From contig NZ_PISE01000043.1 of the NCBI RefSeq assembly GCF_002835805.1, forward strand, positions 46,532 to 110,531: a stretch of 64,000 nucleotides of DNA. The letters run 5' to 3'. Below the pieces are notes generated by a model that was not told where the DNA came from, did not search any database, and was given only the letters and a program-made list of their open reading frames with translations. Below, piece after piece: positions 53,238 to 63,567 of the stretch. Each line of letters opens with the position of its first letter. The stretch's first letter is position 1. The stretch comes from Niallia nealsonii. GTDB lineage: Bacteria > Bacillota > Bacilli > Bacillales > Cytobacillaceae. The translations under genes were made by a program, and so were the position numbers.

Positions 53238-53401
53238 AAAAAAATCTTCTTCTTAAAAGTAAGAAGAAGACTGGCTGTTGTATAGGTCATTCTCCTTATC
53301 TCTCAAGTTAATCACTTGATGGACTTAGCACCTTTTCAGTTTAGGCTAACTGAAGGTTGCTGAGGTGTCTTCGGGCCATTCCCTCAACCTCTCTGGATAA
53401 G
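53238..53401 (-). promoter_or_regulatory. SAM-I (S-box) riboswitch controlling metICyitJmetH
   Basis: On the minus strand the aptamer runs from CTTATCCAGAGAGGTTGAGG through GGCCCGAAGACACCTCAGCA, AACCTTC and AAGGTGCTAAGTCC to GAGATAAG (53401-53295), all hallmark S-box segments with P1 closed by CTTATC/GATAAG. The expression platform is a perfect 11-bp hairpin (53245-53255/53260-53270) followed by seven U. High SAM should favour this terminator. A possible promoter, TTGCTA-N17-TAAATT, lies upstream within about 53415-53455. Confidence 0.95.
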
Positions 53402-53606
53402 AAATCATTTATGTAATTTTATCTAAATTTACTATATATTTAGAAGAATAGCAATATGTTTTTTTAGTTAAATGACATTTTTATCATTATTTTACATAAT
53501 CAATGATAAAAATGGAGAGGAGAACGGTGGGGAAATTACTAATACTGCAGGTTCGTCGATTATCTTTAGTGCCTAGGTAGAAGAACCTTGAGAAGTTTAG
53601 TAAATC

Positions 53607-53643
53607 TGCCGAAACAGCAACCTTTATGCAAAATTTCGGCTTT
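53607..53643. terminator. Hairpin downstream of sspH
   Basis: GCCGAAA (53607-53613)/TTTCGGC (53633-53639), followed by TTTTGC on the plus strand. It lies 60 bases past the sspH stop. The direction is ambiguous. The rest of 53402-53699 shows no gene. Confidence 0.4.
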
Positions 53644-53699
53644 TGCTAATTGTTTATTAATAGTGTGAAGTAAATAAAGGAAGTTAAATGGCTCTAACC

Positions 53700-53882
53700 T
53701 TATTGTTCTTCAATTAGATGGTATACTTCTACATCGATTTCTTTATCAGGATTTGTTTTTGTATAAATTCTTGCTGTTTTTTCTTTTTCATCAACGGTTT
53801 GAATAATAACACTTTCTCCTTGATAACTTACATCAATTATATCTCCTGCCTGCATAATTTCTATTGCTCTGCCTATATTCAT
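53700..53882 (-). CDS. sspH: H-type small acid-soluble spore protein
   Basis: A 60-residue protein: MNIGRAIEIMQAGDIIDVSY, QGESVIIQTVDEKEKTARIY, TNPDKEIDVEVYHLIEEQ. This fits the H-type SASP family (B. subtilis SspH, 59 residues), with the same MNI-RA start and VDE-x-x-x-TARIY core. AGGAGG lies 6 bases before the ATG. It is expected in the forespore under SigG. It is monocistronic. Confidence 0.9.
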   Translation of the reverse strand: MNIGRAIEIMQAGDIIDVSYQGESVIIQTVDEKEKTARIYTKTNPDKEIDVEVYHLIEEQ

Positions 53883-54182
53883 TTTATTCCTCCTATCTAT
53901 TTAAAGACACCGATCATAAAAGGTATATAACTCTTTTTTATGATTGGTGGATTTTTATTATTTTATCCGTTTTTTTTGTTTCTCATCAAAATTTAATATT
54001 TTTTTCATCTAACTTTCTCCTTGCAGGTGTACCTTACATATAAGCAAGATAATTTATTTTTACTATTAGCACTACCTCTACTGTGATAATGAAGGTAGTT
54101 TAGTCATCTCCAATATATTTTTAAAGGGGTACGTAATAGGGAGACATTTTTAAAAAAATAAACAAAGGGAGATGTTAACAGT

Positions 54183-54308
54183 ATGATGATTTTTTTACGA
54201 TATGCCATTATTAGTTTTTTTTCCATTACAGCAGTTTCTTTATTAGGTTTTCAACTTGTGGAGTTTACACATGCTATAATAGATGCATACTTTAATAAAA
54301 AAGCGTAA
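54183..54308 (+). CDS. Possible 41-residue membrane peptide
   Basis: ATGATG preceded by AAGGGAGA at about 10 bases opens a 41-codon frame (MMIFLRYAIISFFSITAVSLL, then VEFTHAIIDAYFNKKA) with one membrane helix. A good intrinsic terminator follows after 23 bases, supporting a transcribed unit. No homologue was recognised. It lies just upstream of a two-component system. Confidence 0.5.
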   Translation: MMIFLRYAIISFFSITAVSLLGFQLVEFTHAIIDAYFNKKA

Positions 54309-54331
54309 GCAGTTGTTTTTCGTTTTTTTTA

Positions 54332-54366
54332 AAATTAGATGGTTTTAATAAGCCATCTAATTTTTA
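54332..54366 (+). terminator. Terminator before the second two-component system
   Basis: AAATTAGATGG (54332-54342)/CCATCTAATTT (54353-54363) plus TTT, perfect 11-bp arms. Confidence 0.82.
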
Positions 54367-54393
54367 TGTAAAATTTAATTGGTGAGTGTGATT

Positions 54394-55077
54394 ATGAAAA
54401 AGATCTTAATTATTGAAGATGAAAAAAACTTAGCCAGATTTATAGAATTAGAATTAACTTATGAAGGGTATGCAACAGAAGTTTGTTCAGACGGCAGAAG
54501 TGGTTTGAATAAAGCGTTGACAGAAAATTGGGATGTTATTTTGCTTGATCTTATGCTGCCTGAATTAAATGGAATGGAAGTATGCCGTAGAATTCGCCAA
54601 GTCAAAAATACACCTGTTTTAATGATTACAGCAAGAGACAGTGTGTTGGACCGGGTGTCAGGATTAGACAGCGGTGCAGATGACTATTTAATAAAACCAT
54701 TTGCAATTGAGGAGCTTTTGGCAAGGCTTCGGGCATTGTTTAGAAGATTAGATGCTATTGAGACGCCTGGCTCGCAAAAAATGACAGTTCTTACCTACAA
54801 AGATTTAATATTGGAAGTAGAATCCCACATCGTAAAAAAGGGAGAAGAAATTCTTGGGCTAACGAAACGGGAGTACGACTTATTAAGTATGTTTATGAGC
54901 AATATAAATATTGTGTTGACAAGAGATGTTTTGCTTAATAAAATTTGGGGCTATGAATCAGAAGTAGAAACAAATGTGATTGATGTATATGTAAGATATT
55001 TGCGCAATAAATTAGATCCTTCTGGAAGTGACGTATATATTGAAACAGTGCGTGGAATAGGATATGTGATGAGATGA
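54394..55077 (+). CDS. OmpR-family response regulator (second system)
   Basis: A 227-residue regulator with IEDEKN, phosphoacceptor Asp in ILLDLMLPE, Thr in MITARDS, Lys in [14 protein letters not shown], and a winged helix with [13 protein letters not shown] and [12 protein letters not shown]. It is a close paralogue of the regulator at 16869; both resemble YkoG and staphylococcal ArlR. ATG 54394 follows GGTGAG by about 7 bases. It overlaps the kinase gene by ATGA. Confidence 0.88.
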   Translation: MKKILIIEDEKNLARFIELELTYEGYATEVCSDGRSGLNKALTENWDVILLDLMLPELNGMEVCRRIRQVKNTPVLMITARDSVLDRVSGLDSGADDYLIKPFAIEELLARLRALFRRLDAIETPGSQKMTVLTYKDLILEVESHIVKKGEEILGLTKREYDLLSMFMSNINIVLTRDVLLNKIWGYESEVETNVIDVYVRYLRNKLDPSGSDVYIETVRGIGYVMR

Positions 55078-56465
55078 GAATTTGGAAAAAACTAACTCTT
55101 TTGCCGTGGAAATGGAAATTGGCAGTATGGCTTGCTGCCAGCATTTTTTTCACTTTTTCGATATTTACTTTTTTTGAATATCATACTGTTTCCACCTGGC
55201 TCTTAAAACAGGAGGAAACGGCGGTCAAACAAACGATGAAGGAAGTTTTGCAAAGTTTAGAAGGCAATTCAAATTCGATTACGGAAGAGAATATTCAAGC
55301 AAGTTTGCCTTTTATTAAAAAAATCAATACAGATAACCAGTTGATTCGAATTTCCGATCAAAAAGGAAAAGTGATTGTCTCCCATTTGAATGGGGATTTT
55401 CCCGTTTTGGAACCGAATGAATTGCTGGAAAACAAGGAAATAAGCTATTTAACTGTAGGAAATCATCAATCATTAGTTTATAGTCAAACGTTTAAAAGCA
55501 GTGGTTTTTCTGGAAAAGTCGAAATTATTCGGCAATTGGATTCTTATCATCAATTAATGAAGCATTTAGCTTTTGCGATGATTTTATTTGCTGTTATGAC
55601 GATTCTTATTAGTGTTGCAATCGGTTATATTTTGTCCTGGCAAGCATTAAAGCCAATAAAAATGCTTGCAAATACAATGAATAAAATAAAAAGTGCTGGT
55701 TTTAAAGAAAGAATGCCAGTTTATAACAATAAAGATGAAATTGCGGAGCTGTCAACGATATTTAATGAAATGATGGATGTAATTGAGCAGTCTTTTCAGC
55801 AGCAAAAACAATTTGTTGAAGATGCCTCCCATGAATTAAGAACACCGATTTCGATTTTAGAAGGACATCTATCATTACTAAATCGTTGGGGAAAAAGAAA
55901 TCCCGACATATTAGAAGAATCGCTGCAAGCGTCAGTAGAAGAAACAGCCAAATTGAAAAAACTAGTACTTTCTCTACTAAACTTAACAAAGTTGGATCAG
56001 TATAGAAATGGAAATCCTGTTTCTCCTGAAAAAGTGAACGAAATAATTCAGCATACAATTAGAGATTTTCATATGCTTCATAAAGAATTTCATTTTGAGC
56101 AAAATATTCAATCTACAAAACTTTATGGCATAACGGAAGAACATTTTCAGCAAATTCTTAACATTTTAATTGATAATGCGATTAAATATTCTAGCATAAA
56201 AAAAGAAATATCTATTGCAACAGCCCACACAGCCGGCCAGTTTATTTTGCAGATTGAAGACAAAGGCATAGGCATTCCAAAAGAAGATCTCCAAAATGTG
56301 TTTTACCGCTTTTATCGTGTGGATAAAGCAAGAACAAGAGAACAAGGTGGAACAGGACTTGGGCTTTCTATTGCAAAAAAACTAGTCGACTTATATAAAG
56401 GGGAAATTAGCATTAAAAGTAAGGAAGGAATCGGGACAAAGGTAATGGTAAAGTTTCCAGTTTAA
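55074..56465 (+). CDS. Membrane sensor histidine kinase (second system)
   Basis: A 463-residue kinase: TM1 (about 17-38), an extracellular domain of about 120 residues, TM2 (about 163-187), HAMP (about 188-240), H-box [22 protein letters not shown]-box [10 protein letters not shown], and G-boxes [21 protein letters not shown] and [14 protein letters not shown]. It shares the KRWGKK-type motif ([16 protein letters not shown]) with the kinase at 17564, so the two systems are paralogous. No PepSY gene follows here. Overall it is ArlS/YkoH-like; the signal is unknown. Confidence 0.9.
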   Translation: MRIWKKLTLLPWKWKLAVWLAASIFFTFSIFTFFEYHTVSTWLLKQEETAVKQTMKEVLQSLEGNSNSITEENIQASLPFIKKINTDNQLIRISDQKGKVIVSHLNGDFPVLEPNELLENKEISYLTVGNHQSLVYSQTFKSSGFSGKVEIIRQLDSYHQLMKHLAFAMILFAVMTILISVAIGYILSWQALKPIKMLANTMNKIKSAGFKERMPVYNNKDEIAELSTIFNEMMDVIEQSFQQQKQFVEDASHELRTPISILEGHLSLLNRWGKRNPDILEESLQASVEETAKLKKLVLSLLNLTKLDQYRNGNPVSPEKVNEIIQHTIRDFHMLHKEFHFEQNIQSTKLYGITEEHFQQILNILIDNAIKYSSIKKEISIATAHTAGQFILQIEDKGIGIPKEDLQNVFYRFYRVDKARTREQGGTGLGLSIAKKLVDLYKGEISIKSKEGIGTKVMVKFPV

Positions 56466-56513
56466 ATAGTAAATCAAGGATGTTATTGTTTTAGAAAGGA
56501 ATACTTACTATTA

Positions 56514-56543
56514 AAGAAGCCGAAAATTTGGCTTCTTCTTTTT
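56514..56543 (+). terminator. Terminator of the second two-component system
   Basis: AAGAAGCC (56514-56521)/GGCTTCTT (56530-56537) followed by CTTTTTT. Confidence 0.85.
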
Positions 56544-56946
56544 TCTTCTCAGGTTATGATGTCTACTACTATAATAGCTTTAGAATTAATAAAAACGATT
56601 AAGAGATATGCTGATTCTGATTTTTATCGTGCTATCAGGTAAATCAACGGTTTAGTGATAAAAAATATACTATTATCTAGGCTGAAATAAGATTCGGGGT
56701 TGGAAATAGAGTTTTCTCTTTTAAAAACGAGTTTGCGACAATTATGGTTAACAATTGAGGAAGTGCTGGCTATATTTACAAAGGATGAACAGAAGCAGGA
56801 AAAAAATTTTTTTTTATTTCCTATTTATGTTCATTCATTTTCTATTAGAAGCATAGTATTCTAGAGAGGTTTATCCTTTGTTGAAGAATTTTTTTTCATC
56901 TTTTCCAAAAAAAACAATATTTTTACCATTATTAAGTGTAAAACTT
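56544..56946. other. Intergenic region upstream of odhA
   Basis: An AT-rich gap of 403 bases. A TTG-started open stretch near 56700-56870 (LKTSLRQLWLTIEEV, FTKDEQKQ in one frame) has no proper RBS and is not called. No repeat is visible. Confidence 0.45.
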
Positions 56947-56994
56947 TTGTAGTCGGTAAATAACCGTGTTAAAATATAAATGTAAACGTTTTAT
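56947..56994 (+). promoter_or_regulatory. Promoter of odhAB with cre-like sequence at the start site
   Basis: TTGTAG (56947-56952), 17 bases, TAAAAT (56970-56975). TGTAAACGTTTTAT (56981-56994) sits at the predicted start and agrees with the CcpA cre pattern except for the last two bases. Catabolite control of 2-oxoglutarate dehydrogenase would make sense but is unproven. Confidence 0.5.
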
Positions 56995-57076
56995 TTACTA
57001 GTATTACTATCGATAGTGTAAAAAAGTATAATTTAGGGAATATAAAAGGGAATCTAACTAGGTGGAGGTTTTTGTT

Positions 57077-59899
57077 ATGGGAAAACCATATGATGGTGTT
57101 GCTGCATGCCAACCAAAATTTTACGGACCAAACCTTGGGCTTGCAATGGAGTTATATGAGCAGTATTTAGAAGATCCAAACTCAGTCGATGAAGAAATGA
57201 GAAACCATTTTGAACATTGGGGATCACCCTTGGATTCACAAGAGGAGCCCTCTAAGTCAAACATTCCTATTAATCAAGTGCAAGTTGAAAAAATTATTGC
57301 TGCTGTCACACTAGTAAACAAAATAAGAGGATATGGACATTTAGCAGCAGATATCTATCCGTTAAAAGACCATAAACGAGAAGAAGATCTTTTTGATTTA
57401 TCACGGTTTCAATTAACAAAAGCAGATTTAGAAAATATTCCTGCAGCGTTAATTTGTCCAGATGTTCCAAAACATATCAAAAACGGCTATGAAGCTATTA
57501 AATATTTAAAAAGAATTTATATGAAAACAATTGCTTTTGAATTTTATCATGTCAATGATATAAAAGAAAAAAATTGGCTTCAGCAAAAAGTAGAATCAGG
57601 GAGCCTTCAGCCAGAATGCCGCATCGAATTAAAGAGAAAACTATTGAACAGGCTGATAGAAGTAGAAGAATTTGAACATTTTTTACATAAAACATATGTG
57701 GGACAAAAGCGATTTTCCATTGAAGGATTAGAAGCAATGGTTCCTCTATTAGATGAAATTATATCTCAATCTGTCATAAATGGTGCAACAAGCATTAATA
57801 TTGGCATGGCTCATAGAGGTAGATTAAATGTGTTGGCCCATGTGCTGGAAAAACCATATGAAACGATTTTTTCTGAGTTTCAGCATGCTCCAAATAAAAA
57901 ACTTGTGCCGTCAGAAGGCTCTATTGGCATTAGCTTTGGCTGGACAGGTGATGTGAAATATCATCTAGGATCGGATAGACAAATTAAAAAGACGAGCACT
58001 CAAAAAGTAAGGCTATCTCTTGCCAATAATCCTAGTCATTTAGAATTTGTTGGTTCTGTTGTCGAAGGGTTTACACGGGCATCACAAGATACTAGAACAA
58101 GTGCTGGATTCCCCCTTGAGAACTTAGAGACAGCTCAGGCGATTTTAATCCATGGAGATGCAGCATTCCCAGGACAAGGAATTGTTGCAGAAACATTAAA
58201 TTTAACAGGCTTAAAAGGATACAGAACTGGCGGAACCATTCATATTATCGCAAATAATACAATTGGCTTTACAACAGAGTCAGAGGATTCCCGTTCCACT
58301 CGCTATGCCAGCGATTTGGCAAAAGGGTTTGAAATTCCTATTATCCATGTGAATGCAGATGATCCTGAAGCATGCTATAAAGCGGCGTTGCTTGCAGCAG
58401 AGTACCGGGCAACATTCCATAAAGACTTTTTAATTGATTTAGTCGGATATAGAAGATTTGGCCATAATGAAATGGATGAACCACTTACAACAAATCCAGT
58501 TTTATACAAAATGATCCAAAGTCATCCAACTATTACATCATATTATGGGGGGAAATTAGTAAAAGAAGGATTAGTGACAGAGGAAGAAGTAAAGGAAATC
58601 AAAGAAGCTGTCCTTGCCAGATTAAAAGCAGCACATGAATTGGTGCCAAAGAAAAAAGAAGAGCCAATTATTACAAGTCCCCCTAACTCTGTGGAGAGAG
58701 AGCTGCCAAATATAAAAACAGGCGTTTCATTTGAAGAGCTAAAAGAAATGAATCAAGCTCTGCTAGAAGTGCCAGAAAGATTCCAAGTATTTGAAAAGCT
58801 TTCAAAAATTCTGCAAAGAAGACAAGATGCTTTTTCAGGAAGCGGAAAAATTGATTGGGGCCATGCCGAAACATTAGCGTTTGCGAGTATTCTTCAGGAC
58901 GGTACACCAATTCGCTTATCTGGACAGGATTCAGAGCGTGGGACATTCGCTCAAAGAAATATTATGCTTCATGATTATGCTACAGGAGAAGCCTATTCAC
59001 CACTGCATCGGCTTTCGAGTGCGAAAGCATCTTTTGCAGTACATAATAGTCCACTGTCTGAAGGTAGTGTACTTGGTTTTGAGTATGGATACAATGTGTT
59101 TGCGCCAGAAACATTGGTGTTATGGGAAGCTCAATTTGGAGATTTTGCCAATGCTGCCCAAGTTATTTTTGATCAGTTTATTGCAGCGGGAAGAGCAAAA
59201 TGGGGACAAAAGTCAGGGCTTGTTATGCTGCTTCCACATGGATATGAAGGGCAAGGACCAGAACATTCTAGTGGAAGGCTGGAAAGATTTTTAATACTTG
59301 CTGCTGAAAATAACTGGACAGTTGCAAATCTATCATCTGCTGCTCAATATTTTCATATATTAAGACGTCAGGCAGCTATTTTAAATAAAGAGGAAGTAAG
59401 GCCATTAATTATTATGACGCCAAAAAGCTTGCTTAGAAACCAAGAAGTAGCCTCAACTGGTTTAGAACTAAGCGAAGGATCTTTCCAATCGGTGCTAGAG
59501 GAAAACGGTCTTGGCGAAAATAAAGACAAAGTGAAACGAATTATCCTTGCAACAGGAAAAATGGCGATTGATCTTCATACAGGGCTAAAAGATGTCGAAA
59601 ATCAAGATGCATTGCATATTGTAAGAGTAGAGGAAATTTATCCATTTCCGGAGAATAAGTTAAAAGAGATTCTCTTTCGCTACAGCAATCTAGAAGAAGT
59701 TGTATGGGTGCAAGAAGAGCCGATGAATATGGGTGCTTGGAGCTTTATGGAACCGAGAATCAAAAAAATATTACCTGATGCAGCATCTCTATTGTATATT
59801 GGCAGAAGAAGAAGATCCTCTCCAGCAGAGGGAGATCCGAATGTACATCGTAAAGACCAATCAAGAATTATTAAAGAAGCATTATCTTGGAACGCGTAG
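57077..59899 (+). CDS. odhA: 2-oxoglutarate dehydrogenase E1 component
   Basis: A 940-residue thiamine diphosphate enzyme decarboxylating 2-oxoglutarate in the TCA cycle. The N-terminal [21 protein letters not shown] helix is typical. ThDP/Mg motif [11 protein letters not shown] with [16 protein letters not shown] [16 protein letters not shown], the E1 loop [14 protein letters not shown], and the transketolase-like second half with [13 protein letters not shown] and [21 protein letters not shown] are all present. ATG 57077 lies 8 bases after GGAGG; an upstream in-frame GTG overlaps the RBS. odhB follows after 14 bases. Confidence 0.97.
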   Translation: MGKPYDGVAACQPKFYGPNLGLAMELYEQYLEDPNSVDEEMRNHFEHWGSPLDSQEEPSKSNIPINQVQVEKIIAAVTLVNKIRGYGHLAADIYPLKDHKREEDLFDLSRFQLTKADLENIPAALICPDVPKHIKNGYEAIKYLKRIYMKTIAFEFYHVNDIKEKNWLQQKVESGSLQPECRIELKRKLLNRLIEVEEFEHFLHKTYVGQKRFSIEGLEAMVPLLDEIISQSVINGATSINIGMAHRGRLNVLAHVLEKPYETIFSEFQHAPNKKLVPSEGSIGISFGWTGDVKYHLGSDRQIKKTSTQKVRLSLANNPSHLEFVGSVVEGFTRASQDTRTSAGFPLENLETAQAILIHGDAAFPGQGIVAETLNLTGLKGYRTGGTIHIIANNTIGFTTESEDSRSTRYASDLAKGFEIPIIHVNADDPEACYKAALLAAEYRATFHKDFLIDLVGYRRFGHNEMDEPLTTNPVLYKMIQSHPTITSYYGGKLVKEGLVTEEEVKEIKEAVLARLKAAHELVPKKKEEPIITSPPNSVERELPNIKTGVSFEELKEMNQALLEVPERFQVFEKLSKILQRRQDAFSGSGKIDWGHAETLAFASILQDGTPIRLSGQDSERGTFAQRNIMLHDYATGEAYSPLHRLSSAKASFAVHNSPLSEGSVLGFEYGYNVFAPETLVLWEAQFGDFANAAQVIFDQFIAAGRAKWGQKSGLVMLLPHGYEGQGPEHSSGRLERFLILAAENNWTVANLSSAAQYFHILRRQAAILNKEEVRPLIIMTPKSLLRNQEVASTGLELSEGSFQSVLEENGLGENKDKVKRIILATGKMAIDLHTGLKDVENQDALHIVRVEEIYPFPENKLKEILFRYSNLEEVVWVQEEPMNMGAWSFMEPRIKKILPDAASLLYIGRRRRSSPAEGDPNVHRKDQSRIIKEALSWNA

Positions 59900-59913
59900 A
59901 GGGGGATTTTAAA

Positions 59914-61173
59914 ATGGCTGAAATTAAAGTACCAGAACTTGCTGAATCTATTACTGAAGGAACTGTCGCACAATGGTTGAAAAAAACTGGAGAGTATGTA
60001 GAAAAAGGGGAATATATTGTTGAACTAGAAACAGATAAAGTAAATGTCGAAATTATTGCAGAAGAAAGTGGAATTGTCCAAGAATTAAAAGCACAAGAAG
60101 GGGATACCGTGCTTGTTGGAGAAACGATTGCAATTGTTTCAGACAATGGGGAAGCCTCACCTAACGAAGTACCTGAGCCTAAATCTATTTCCGTTAAACA
60201 GCCAGAACAAGAAGTGAAAGAAGCTTCTATTCATCAAACGGAAACGCATAAAGCAAGCACCCAAGATAAACAAAAGCCGATTGCTTCACCTGCTGCAAGA
60301 AAAATCGCCAGAACAAAAGGCATTGATTTAAACAGCATTCAAACAACTGATCCACTTGGGAGAGTTCGAGCACATGATGTTGTCGCATATGAGCAACAAG
60401 AAGAACCAAAAGTGCAAACGCCAAAACCAGAACAACGCACAGCATCTATTGTCAGCGAAGTGAAAGAAGAAAAACCAGTCGAAAGAATTCGAATGTCAAG
60501 AAGAAGACAAACCATCGCTTCGAGATTATTGGATGTACAGCAAAATACAGCGATGCTGACGACTTTTAATGAAGTGGATATGACAAATATTATGAGATTA
60601 AGAAGTCGCAGAAAAGATCAATTCCAAAAAGAAAATGATATCAAACTTGGCTTTATGTCCTTCTTTACAAAAGCGGTTGTCGCTTGTCTGAAAAAATCCC
60701 CACTATTAAATGCCGAGATACAAGGGGACCAAATCATTTTGAAAAAATACTATGATATCGGCATTGCTGTATCTACTGATGACGGGCTTGTTGTTCCCGT
60801 ATTAAGAGATGCGGACCGGAAAAACTTTGCTGAAATTGAAAGTGACATTAGCGAATTTGCAGTAAAAGCAAGAAATAATAAATTAGCATTAAGTGACTTA
60901 CAAGGAGGCACATTTACGATAACAAATGGAGGGGTATTTGGTTCCCTTTTATCAACACCTATCTTAAATGGTCCACAAGTCGGGATTTTAGGGATGCATA
61001 AAATTCAGCTTCGTCCAGTGGCAATCGATGAGACAACAATGGAAAATCGTCCGATGATGTATTTGGCATTATCGTATGACCACCGCATTATCGATGGAAA
61101 AGAAGCAGTAACATTCCTCGCAAGAATCAAGGCACTGTTAGAAGACCCAGAATCGTTGTTGTTTGAAGCGTAA
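59914..61173 (+). CDS. odhB: Dihydrolipoyl succinyltransferase E2 component
   Basis: A 419-residue E2. The lipoyl domain (about 1-75) carries the lipoyl lysine in [12 protein letters not shown] hinge rich in Pro/Glu/Lys and a peripheral subunit-binding domain ([26 protein letters not shown]) follow, then the catalytic domain (about 195-419) with [29 protein letters not shown] and [11 protein letters not shown] with the active His and Asp. It transfers succinyl to CoA. AGAGGGGGA precedes the ATG at 59914. It forms an operon with odhA; E3 is elsewhere. Confidence 0.97.
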   Translation: MAEIKVPELAESITEGTVAQWLKKTGEYVEKGEYIVELETDKVNVEIIAEESGIVQELKAQEGDTVLVGETIAIVSDNGEASPNEVPEPKSISVKQPEQEVKEASIHQTETHKASTQDKQKPIASPAARKIARTKGIDLNSIQTTDPLGRVRAHDVVAYEQQEEPKVQTPKPEQRTASIVSEVKEEKPVERIRMSRRRQTIASRLLDVQQNTAMLTTFNEVDMTNIMRLRSRRKDQFQKENDIKLGFMSFFTKAVVACLKKSPLLNAEIQGDQIILKKYYDIGIAVSTDDGLVVPVLRDADRKNFAEIESDISEFAVKARNNKLALSDLQGGTFTITNGGVFGSLLSTPILNGPQVGILGMHKIQLRPVAIDETTMENRPMMYLALSYDHRIIDGKEAVTFLARIKALLEDPESLLFEA

Positions 61174-61183
61174 AAATAAAAAA

Positions 61184-61237
61184 AGGGGCTTATCTTAAAG
61201 TTGTGAATTCAACTAAGATTAGCCTCCTCTTATTTTT
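61184..61237 (+). terminator. Terminator of odhAB
   Basis: AGGGGCTTATCTTAAAGTTG (61184-61203) pairs with most of CAACTAAGATTAGCCTCCT (61210-61228), then TTATTTTT. Confidence 0.8.
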
Positions 61238-61323
61238 GACGACATAACTGCAACAGCCTGAATATTTGCTTTTTACTAGCGAATTTGTTGTTTTTTAGAA
61301 ACGTGGAGTCTGCTCATGGCTCC

Positions 61324-61452
61324 CTATTTATCAACTTTCATCCCACGACGGACGAGTTCATCTTTCAGAATAGAAACCCACTCCTTTTCATTTCCGGCCT
61401 TTAACGCATCTCGATAAGAGAAAATCAACTGTTCATTGCTCATAATTTTCAC
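61324..61452 (-). CDS. Small Sda-like protein (possible sporulation kinase inhibitor)
   Basis: A 42-residue protein starting at GTG 61452, 7 bases after AGGAGGG. The pattern MSNEQLIFSYRDALKAG, then EWVSILKDELVRRGM, follows that of Sda (LSDE-L-SY-A ... F-I-L-x-x-E-I-x-R-R), a helical-hairpin inhibitor of KinA/KinB that delays sporulation when replication is disturbed. Length fits (Sda about 46). The phenylalanine of the Sda core is Trp here, so this may be a divergent relative. It sits between odhB and yugU on the opposite strand. Confidence 0.5.
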   Translation of the reverse strand: MKIMSNEQLIFSYRDALKAGNEKEWVSILKDELVRRGMKVDK

Positions 61453-61644
61453 GTTATTACCCTCCTAAATAAAATGGATTGAATTTTCTAACAACTACAT
61501 CGTACTCTATTTTCTTCTCTATTAAAAGCTAAAAGGGAAGGCGTAAAGAAAATGTAAAATATGTAAAGAATCTATTTAGAAGGGAGGTTTTTTTTGGTGA
61601 AGCAAGAAATATACTAACAGAATGACAGGAGAGGAGAAACTTAG

Positions 61645-62046
61645 ATGATCTACAAAGAATCGCTAAACACAAAAAGTCATGATATGTTTATCGAGATAAC
61701 TAATAAAGTGGCAGAAGCAGTCGTAAAGGAAAGGGTAGAAGAAGGGATGGCAATCGTTTATTGCCCTCATACGACTGCCGGGATTACGATCAATGAAAAT
61801 GCTGACCCAGATGTGGTTAAAGATATGCTGAGACGTTTTGATGAAGTGCATCCATGGGAAATGGAGAAAGATTTCCATATGGAAGGAAATACAGCAGCAC
61901 ATATGAAAGCAAGCACGGTAGGATCTTCGCAAACCATTCTAATTGCAGAAAGAAAATTGCTTTTAGGAACATGGCAAGGAATTTATTTTTGTGAATTTGA
62001 TGGACCAAGAAATCGAAACTATTATATTAAAATAATCAATGCATAA
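61645..62046 (+). CDS. yugU: YjbQ/UPF0047 family protein, YugU-like
   Basis: 133 residues of the UPF0047 fold. The conserved site is HTTAGITINENADPDV with HMEGNTAAHMKAS and GTWQGIYFCEFDGPR, giving the invariant His, Glu and Asp cluster. E. coli YjbQ shows thiamine phosphate synthase activity in vitro; the real role is unclear. B. subtilis YugU is the match in size. GAGGAGA lies upstream. A GGCT-like gene follows after 12 bases, probably in the same operon. Confidence 0.9.
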   Translation: MIYKESLNTKSHDMFIEITNKVAEAVVKERVEEGMAIVYCPHTTAGITINENADPDVVKDMLRRFDEVHPWEMEKDFHMEGNTAAHMKASTVGSSQTILIAERKLLLGTWQGIYFCEFDGPRNRNYYIKIINA

Positions 62047-62058
62047 AGGATGTAGAAG

Positions 62059-62457
62059 ATGCAGAATGTATTTGTTTATGGCTCATTAAAAAAACAGGAA
62101 AAAAATCATTATATGATGGAAAATTATTTTTGTTTATCAATGGATGCTTGGATAAATGGAAAATTATATGATGGATTTGTCGGCTATCCATTTTTAGTCC
62201 TTGACCAAAAAAGCAAAGTGTATGGAGAAATCTATCAAGTACCTGAAAAGGATTTAGACATACTAGATGAATTTGAAGATTATTTTCCGGATGGCGACAA
62301 TAATTTATATGAGAGAGTAGAAATAGATGCATTTACTAAGACAAGCTGTTTAAAGGCATATGTTTATGTTTGTGTCCAAACAGAAATGCTTAAAGAAGAA
62401 ATTGTTTTTGGAAATTGGTCATTAGTAGAGGGAGAACGAAAAAAAGATAGGGAATAG
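62059..62457 (+). CDS. Gamma-glutamylcyclotransferase-like (AIG2/GGCT) protein
   Basis: 132 residues with the GGCT fold: the N-terminal VFVYGSLKKQEKNHYMM is the YGSL substrate loop, and Glu in LDILDEFEDYFP is the catalytic acid. LYERVEIDAF follows. Relatives cleave gamma-glutamyl amines or amino acids to give 5-oxoproline; the substrate here is not known. The RBS is weak (AAAGGATG). Cotranscription with yugU is likely. Confidence 0.85.
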   Translation: MQNVFVYGSLKKQEKNHYMMENYFCLSMDAWINGKLYDGFVGYPFLVLDQKSKVYGEIYQVPEKDLDILDEFEDYFPDGDNNLYERVEIDAFTKTSCLKAYVYVCVQTEMLKEEIVFGNWSLVEGERKKDRE

Positions 62458-62589
62458 CTAGCGGTAATTTCGGAAGGGAAATCGATAATTGATATATTAA
62501 TATAACGTGATTTTATGACAAGAGGTTTCATTTTTTCAAAACAGTGGTAGATAATATTAGAACATCTTCTAAAGAAAGAGGGTCATAAG

Positions 62590-62790
62590 ATGAACATCCA
62601 AACAGAAGATTATATGTATGAAATCACTTATGAAGATAATCATTATATAGATATGCAATTTAAACGATTAGATTGGATTAATGGTGTTTGCTATGTTACT
62701 TTTCAACAAATGATTACAAGAAAATGGTTTACATTTGAACAAAATAAACTTCATCTTGCGTTAGCCATGGAGAGGAAATTAGTTTCTTAA
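62590..62790 (+). CDS. Hypothetical 66-residue protein
   Basis: A short protein with beta-rich, aromatic composition: YMYEITYEDNHYIDMQFKRL, GVCYVTFQQM, KWFTFEQNKLHLALAM. AAAGAGGG precedes the ATG. It has one cysteine and no membrane segment or signal. No family was recognised. It lies between the GGCT-like gene and another short gene on the same strand. Confidence 0.65.
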   Translation: MNIQTEDYMYEITYEDNHYIDMQFKRLDWINGVCYVTFQQMITRKWFTFEQNKLHLALAMERKLVS

Positions 62791-62864
62791 TAAAGAAGTA
62801 GGTTGCGGGTTGCATCCATTCCCTTTATACTATTGTAGTAATAATGAGGAAAGGGGCGAAAAAA

Positions 62865-63068
62865 TTGATACATCAAACTTGGGAACAAAAACAAACAGTA
62901 AAAACAGTGGCATGTGTACATACAGATGCAAATAAATATATTGTTAATAGAGTGCTGACTGTTGGAAAAACATATGAAGTTAAAAACGAAACAGAAGAGT
63001 TTTACTTCATTATTGATAATTCTGGAAAAGTTGGCGGTTTTTATAAAGATTATTTTAAAGAAGCATAA
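62865..63068 (+). CDS. Short conserved Bacillaceae protein (DUF6501-like)
   Basis: A 67-residue protein: IHQTWEQKQTVKTVACVHTD, KYIVNRVLTVGKTYEVKNET, FYFIIDNSGKVGGFYKDYF. It looks like the short SH3-like DUF6501 proteins of Bacillus as I remember them. TTG at 62865 follows AAAGGGGCG by about 6 bases and gives the family-like start MIHxTW; the ATG at 62844 would put the RBS inside the gene. The function is unknown. A terminator follows. Confidence 0.7.
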   Translation: MIHQTWEQKQTVKTVACVHTDANKYIVNRVLTVGKTYEVKNETEEFYFIIDNSGKVGGFYKDYFKEA

Positions 63069-63077
63069 TGTAGAGAG

Positions 63078-63109
63078 AGGGAGGAAACTAGGTGTTTCCT
63101 CCCTTTTCT
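63078..63109 (+). terminator. Terminator after the DUF6501-like gene
   Basis: AGGGAGGAAAC (63078-63088)/GTTTCCTCCCT (63094-63104) followed by TTTCT. Confidence 0.85.
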
Positions 63110-63183
63110 GTATGCAAAAATGCATCTTTTTATTCATAAAACACTACAAAGCAGTGACATGAATGAAGAGGAGAAAGAGCAAA

Positions 63184-63554
63184 TGATTTATCTTTATGTT
63201 GGAATAGGTAGAATTTTAGGGAGTTTAGCAAGGTTTTTAGTCAGCGTTATTCCAATTTATTCTGTCTATCCTGTTCAAACTTTTGCGATCAACATAATTG
63301 CTTCTTTCTTTTTGGGTTTTATTACCATTTTTTAAGAAAAAGAACATTCGGCAAGAGATAAGTGCAGCGCTCGGAACAGGTTTGGTTGGTTCCTTTATGA
63401 CATTATCTACCTTTAGTGTGATACGCTCCATTTATTGCAAAAAGGTGCGTATATAAAAGCAGTACTTTATATTTCATTAAGTATGGAAATTGGTTTATTA
63501 GTTGCCATGTTCGGCATGTATACAGCAAATAAACTATATAAAATAGAGGGATAG
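63184..63554 (+). pseudogene. crcB: Frameshifted fluoride channel gene (fluC/crcB), first copy
   Basis: Begins at ATG 63184 after AGGAG (9-base spacing): YLYVGIGRILGSLARFLVSV, FAINIIASFFLGFI, then a stop after TIF at 63335. The family sequence resumes in another frame as QEISAALGTGLVGSFMTLSTFSV and again, shifted once more, as AYIKAVLYISLSMEIGLLVAMF. GTG-x-G-S-x-T-x-S-T-F is the FluC filter motif. Two frameshifts, both near homopolymer runs, break it; sequencing error cannot be excluded. FluC exports fluoride as a dimer, and Bacillus often has two adjacent genes. Confidence 0.8.
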
Positions 63555-63567
63555 GAGAGCAGCAAGT

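Noticed and set aside
56700..56870. TTG-started open stretch upstream of odhA
   Set aside because: No Shine-Dalgarno at a workable distance and composition not convincing.
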